NCBI RefSeq assembly: GCF_016613535.2
Contig: NZ_CP071518.1
Span: 2,108,001 to 2,172,000 of the forward strand
Direction of reading: 5' to 3'
Origin: Lysobacter solisilvae
GTDB lineage: Bacteria; Pseudomonadota; Gammaproteobacteria; Xanthomonadales; Xanthomonadaceae
Length of the DNA: 64,000 nt
Each line of letters starts with the position of its first letter. The stretch's first letter is position 1. Shown here piece after piece: positions 62,998 through 64,000 of this stretch. A program made the position numbers and the translations under genes. The notes below the pieces were generated by a model. The model was given only the letters and a program-made list of their open reading frames with translations, had not been told where the DNA came from and did not search any database.

Positions 62998-63798
62998 TCA
63001 CATGTGTCGGAACAGCGTCATGAAGGGCGCGCTGACGGTGAGTGTCTCGGGGCGATGTTTCAGGCGTACCGTGCCCCGGCCCGCGTCGTCGCGGACGATC
63101 GAGGCGATGGCCTTGAGGTTGACGATCGTGGAGCGGTGGATCTGCTTGAAGTGGGCCGCATCCAGCACCGGCAGCAGTTCCTTGATCGGCGTGCGCAGCA
63201 GGGACTCGCCCTCGGCCGTGACCACCGTCGTGTACTTGTTGTCGGCGCGGAAGTACGCCACGTCGTCGACCAGGATCAAGCGCGTCTCGCGACCGGCGCT
63301 GGCGGTGATCCAGGTCAGCGGCGTCTGTTCCGGCGTGCGGGGCAGGGCCACGCCCAGGCGCTCGACCAGGGCCGACAGCGCGTCCGCGTCGCGCGCGCCG
63401 CTGACGATGCGGCTTTCCAGGCGGTGGATGGTCTCGGCCAGCCGTTCCGGCACGATGGGCTTGAGCAGGTAGTCGATCGCGCCGCGGTCGAAGGCGTCGA
63501 TGGCGTACTGGTCGAAGGCGGTCACGAACACGATGTGCGTGCGCGGACTGGCTTCGGCCGCGGCCGCCGCGACTTCCAGGCCGCTCAGGCCGGGCATGCG
63601 GATGTCGAGGAACGCCACGTCCGGCTGGTGCTCGGCGATGGCCTCCAGCGCACTGGCGCCGTCCTCGCACTGCGCCAGCAGCGTCAGTTGCGGCCAGGAC
63701 TGGCCCAGCTGGTCGACCAGGGCCTGGCGCAGCAGCGCCTCGTCCTCGGCGATGACGGCGGTGACGGGGGCCGCGGTGGGGAGCGCGGGCTTAGCCAT
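62998..63798 (-). CDS. LytTR family response regulator
   Basis: 266 residues. Receiver domain at about 12-125 with acidic pocket IAEDE and phosphoacceptor D65 in VAFLDIRMPGLSG, then LKPIVPERLAETI. C-terminal LytTR DNA-binding domain (about 165-262) shows DDVAYFRADNKYTTVVTAEGESLLRTPIKEL and FKQIHRSTIVNLKAI. The start overlaps the sensor kinase gene, forming a LytS/LytR-type (AlgR-like) pair. Confidence 0.94.
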   Translation of the reverse strand: MAKPALPTAAPVTAVIAEDEALLRQALVDQLGQSWPQLTLLAQCEDGASALEAIAEHQPDVAFLDIRMPGLSGLEVAAAAAEASPRTHIVFVTAFDQYAIDAFDRGAIDYLLKPIVPERLAETIHRLESRIVSGARDADALSALVERLGVALPRTPEQTPLTWITASAGRETRLILVDDVAYFRADNKYTTVVTAEGESLLRTPIKELLPVLDAAHFKQIHRSTIVNLKAIASIVRDDAGRGTVRLKHRPETLTVSAPFMTLFRHM

Positions 63799-64000
63799 GG
63801 ACGGATTCCTGGTCGAAGGTGGCCGGCACCGTGATCGTCGCGGCCACGCCGGTGGGGAAGTTGGCGACGACGGCGAGGTCGGCGCGACCGCCGTAGACCA
63901 GCCGCAGGCGCTCGCGCACGTTGCTCAGGCCGATCCCGGTGCCGCTGCTGTGGTTGTTGAAGCCTTCGCCGTCGTCGGCGACCGTCACCGCGATGCGGTC
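63791..64000 (-). CDS. Sensor histidine kinase (LytS/AlgZ-like), N-terminus beyond window
   Basis: Only the last 69 codons are present. They show the ATPase lobe end: VADDGEGFNNHSSGTGIGLSNVRERLRLVYGG, the G-boxes of a HATPase_c domain, and NFPTGVAATITVP. GIGLSNVRERL is typical of His_kinase (LytS-type) sensors. The stop TAA overlaps the LytTR regulator start by a few bases. The sensory part lies outside the window. Confidence 0.9.
   Translation of the reverse strand, partial: DRIAVTVADDGEGFNNHSSGTGIGLSNVRERLRLVYGGRADLAVVANFPTGVAATITVPATFDQESVHG

Overview
The window looks like a chromosomal segment of a high-GC gammaproteobacterium of the Xanthomonadaceae, closest in style to Lysobacter/Luteimonas. 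This is inferred from gene order, codon use, the GICYGMQ form of the CTP synthase glutaminase motif, secreted M4 and M35 metallopeptidases side by side, and an nlpD gene not followed by rpoS. No database search was possible. I see no rRNA, tRNA, CRISPR array, prophage or intact insertion sequence.

Layout. 1-8.3 kb: the end of a D-aminoacylase gene, two secreted metallopeptidases (M35, M4), a DUF418 membrane protein, a DadA-like FAD dehydrogenase and hutG. 8.3-11 kb: parE on the minus strand with an upstream exported protein. 11.3-23.1 kb: a long plus-strand housekeeping block: a small secreted charged protein, pyrG (interrupted by a 2-nt insertion), kdsA, an exported protein, eno, ftsB, ispD, ispF, truD, two tiny lipoproteins, then surE-pcm-yqaA-nlpD, with a convergent smr gene between. 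23.2-27.6 kb: an Mth938-like gene and yhbY, divergent from rlmE-ftsH-folP. 27.6-28.1 kb: a non-coding repeat region with about ten DnaA-box-like 9-mers. 28.1-37.3 kb: a GFA-family gene with an overlapping Gly/Asp-rich small membrane protein, an APC permease, then miaA-hfq-hflX-hflK-hflC-yjeT-purA in the classical gammaproteobacterial order.

From 37.3 to 53.8 kb the window is more accessory. It holds a three-copy 89-bp tandem repeat between the purA stop and a second, diverged copy of the last 14 purA codons; a DUF4241 gene and partner; a class I glutamine amidotransferase; an imperfect 300-bp palindrome; an FMN reductase; a bacterial NHEJ locus (ligD, ku, and a MerR/TPR gene 3 nt behind ku); a Tex30-like hydrolase; the frmA-fghA formaldehyde detoxification pair; a PAS-GGDEF diguanylate cyclase; an array of 60-bp hairpin repeats; and a DUF763 protein. 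Intergenic REP-like palindromes recur here.

53.8-64 kb: a YbbA/YbbP-type ABC exporter divergent from a TesA-like lipase, a two-gene YeeE/YedE sulfur transporter, a two-domain KaiC-like ATPase translationally coupled to a hybrid histidine kinase, a small lipoprotein, and a LytTR response regulator coupled to its sensor kinase, which runs off the end.

Points most worth a second look: the DnaA-box-like repeat array after folP, the duplicated purA tail around a tandem repeat, the MerR/TPR gene attached to ku, the KaiC-kinase pair, and the broken pyrG frame.
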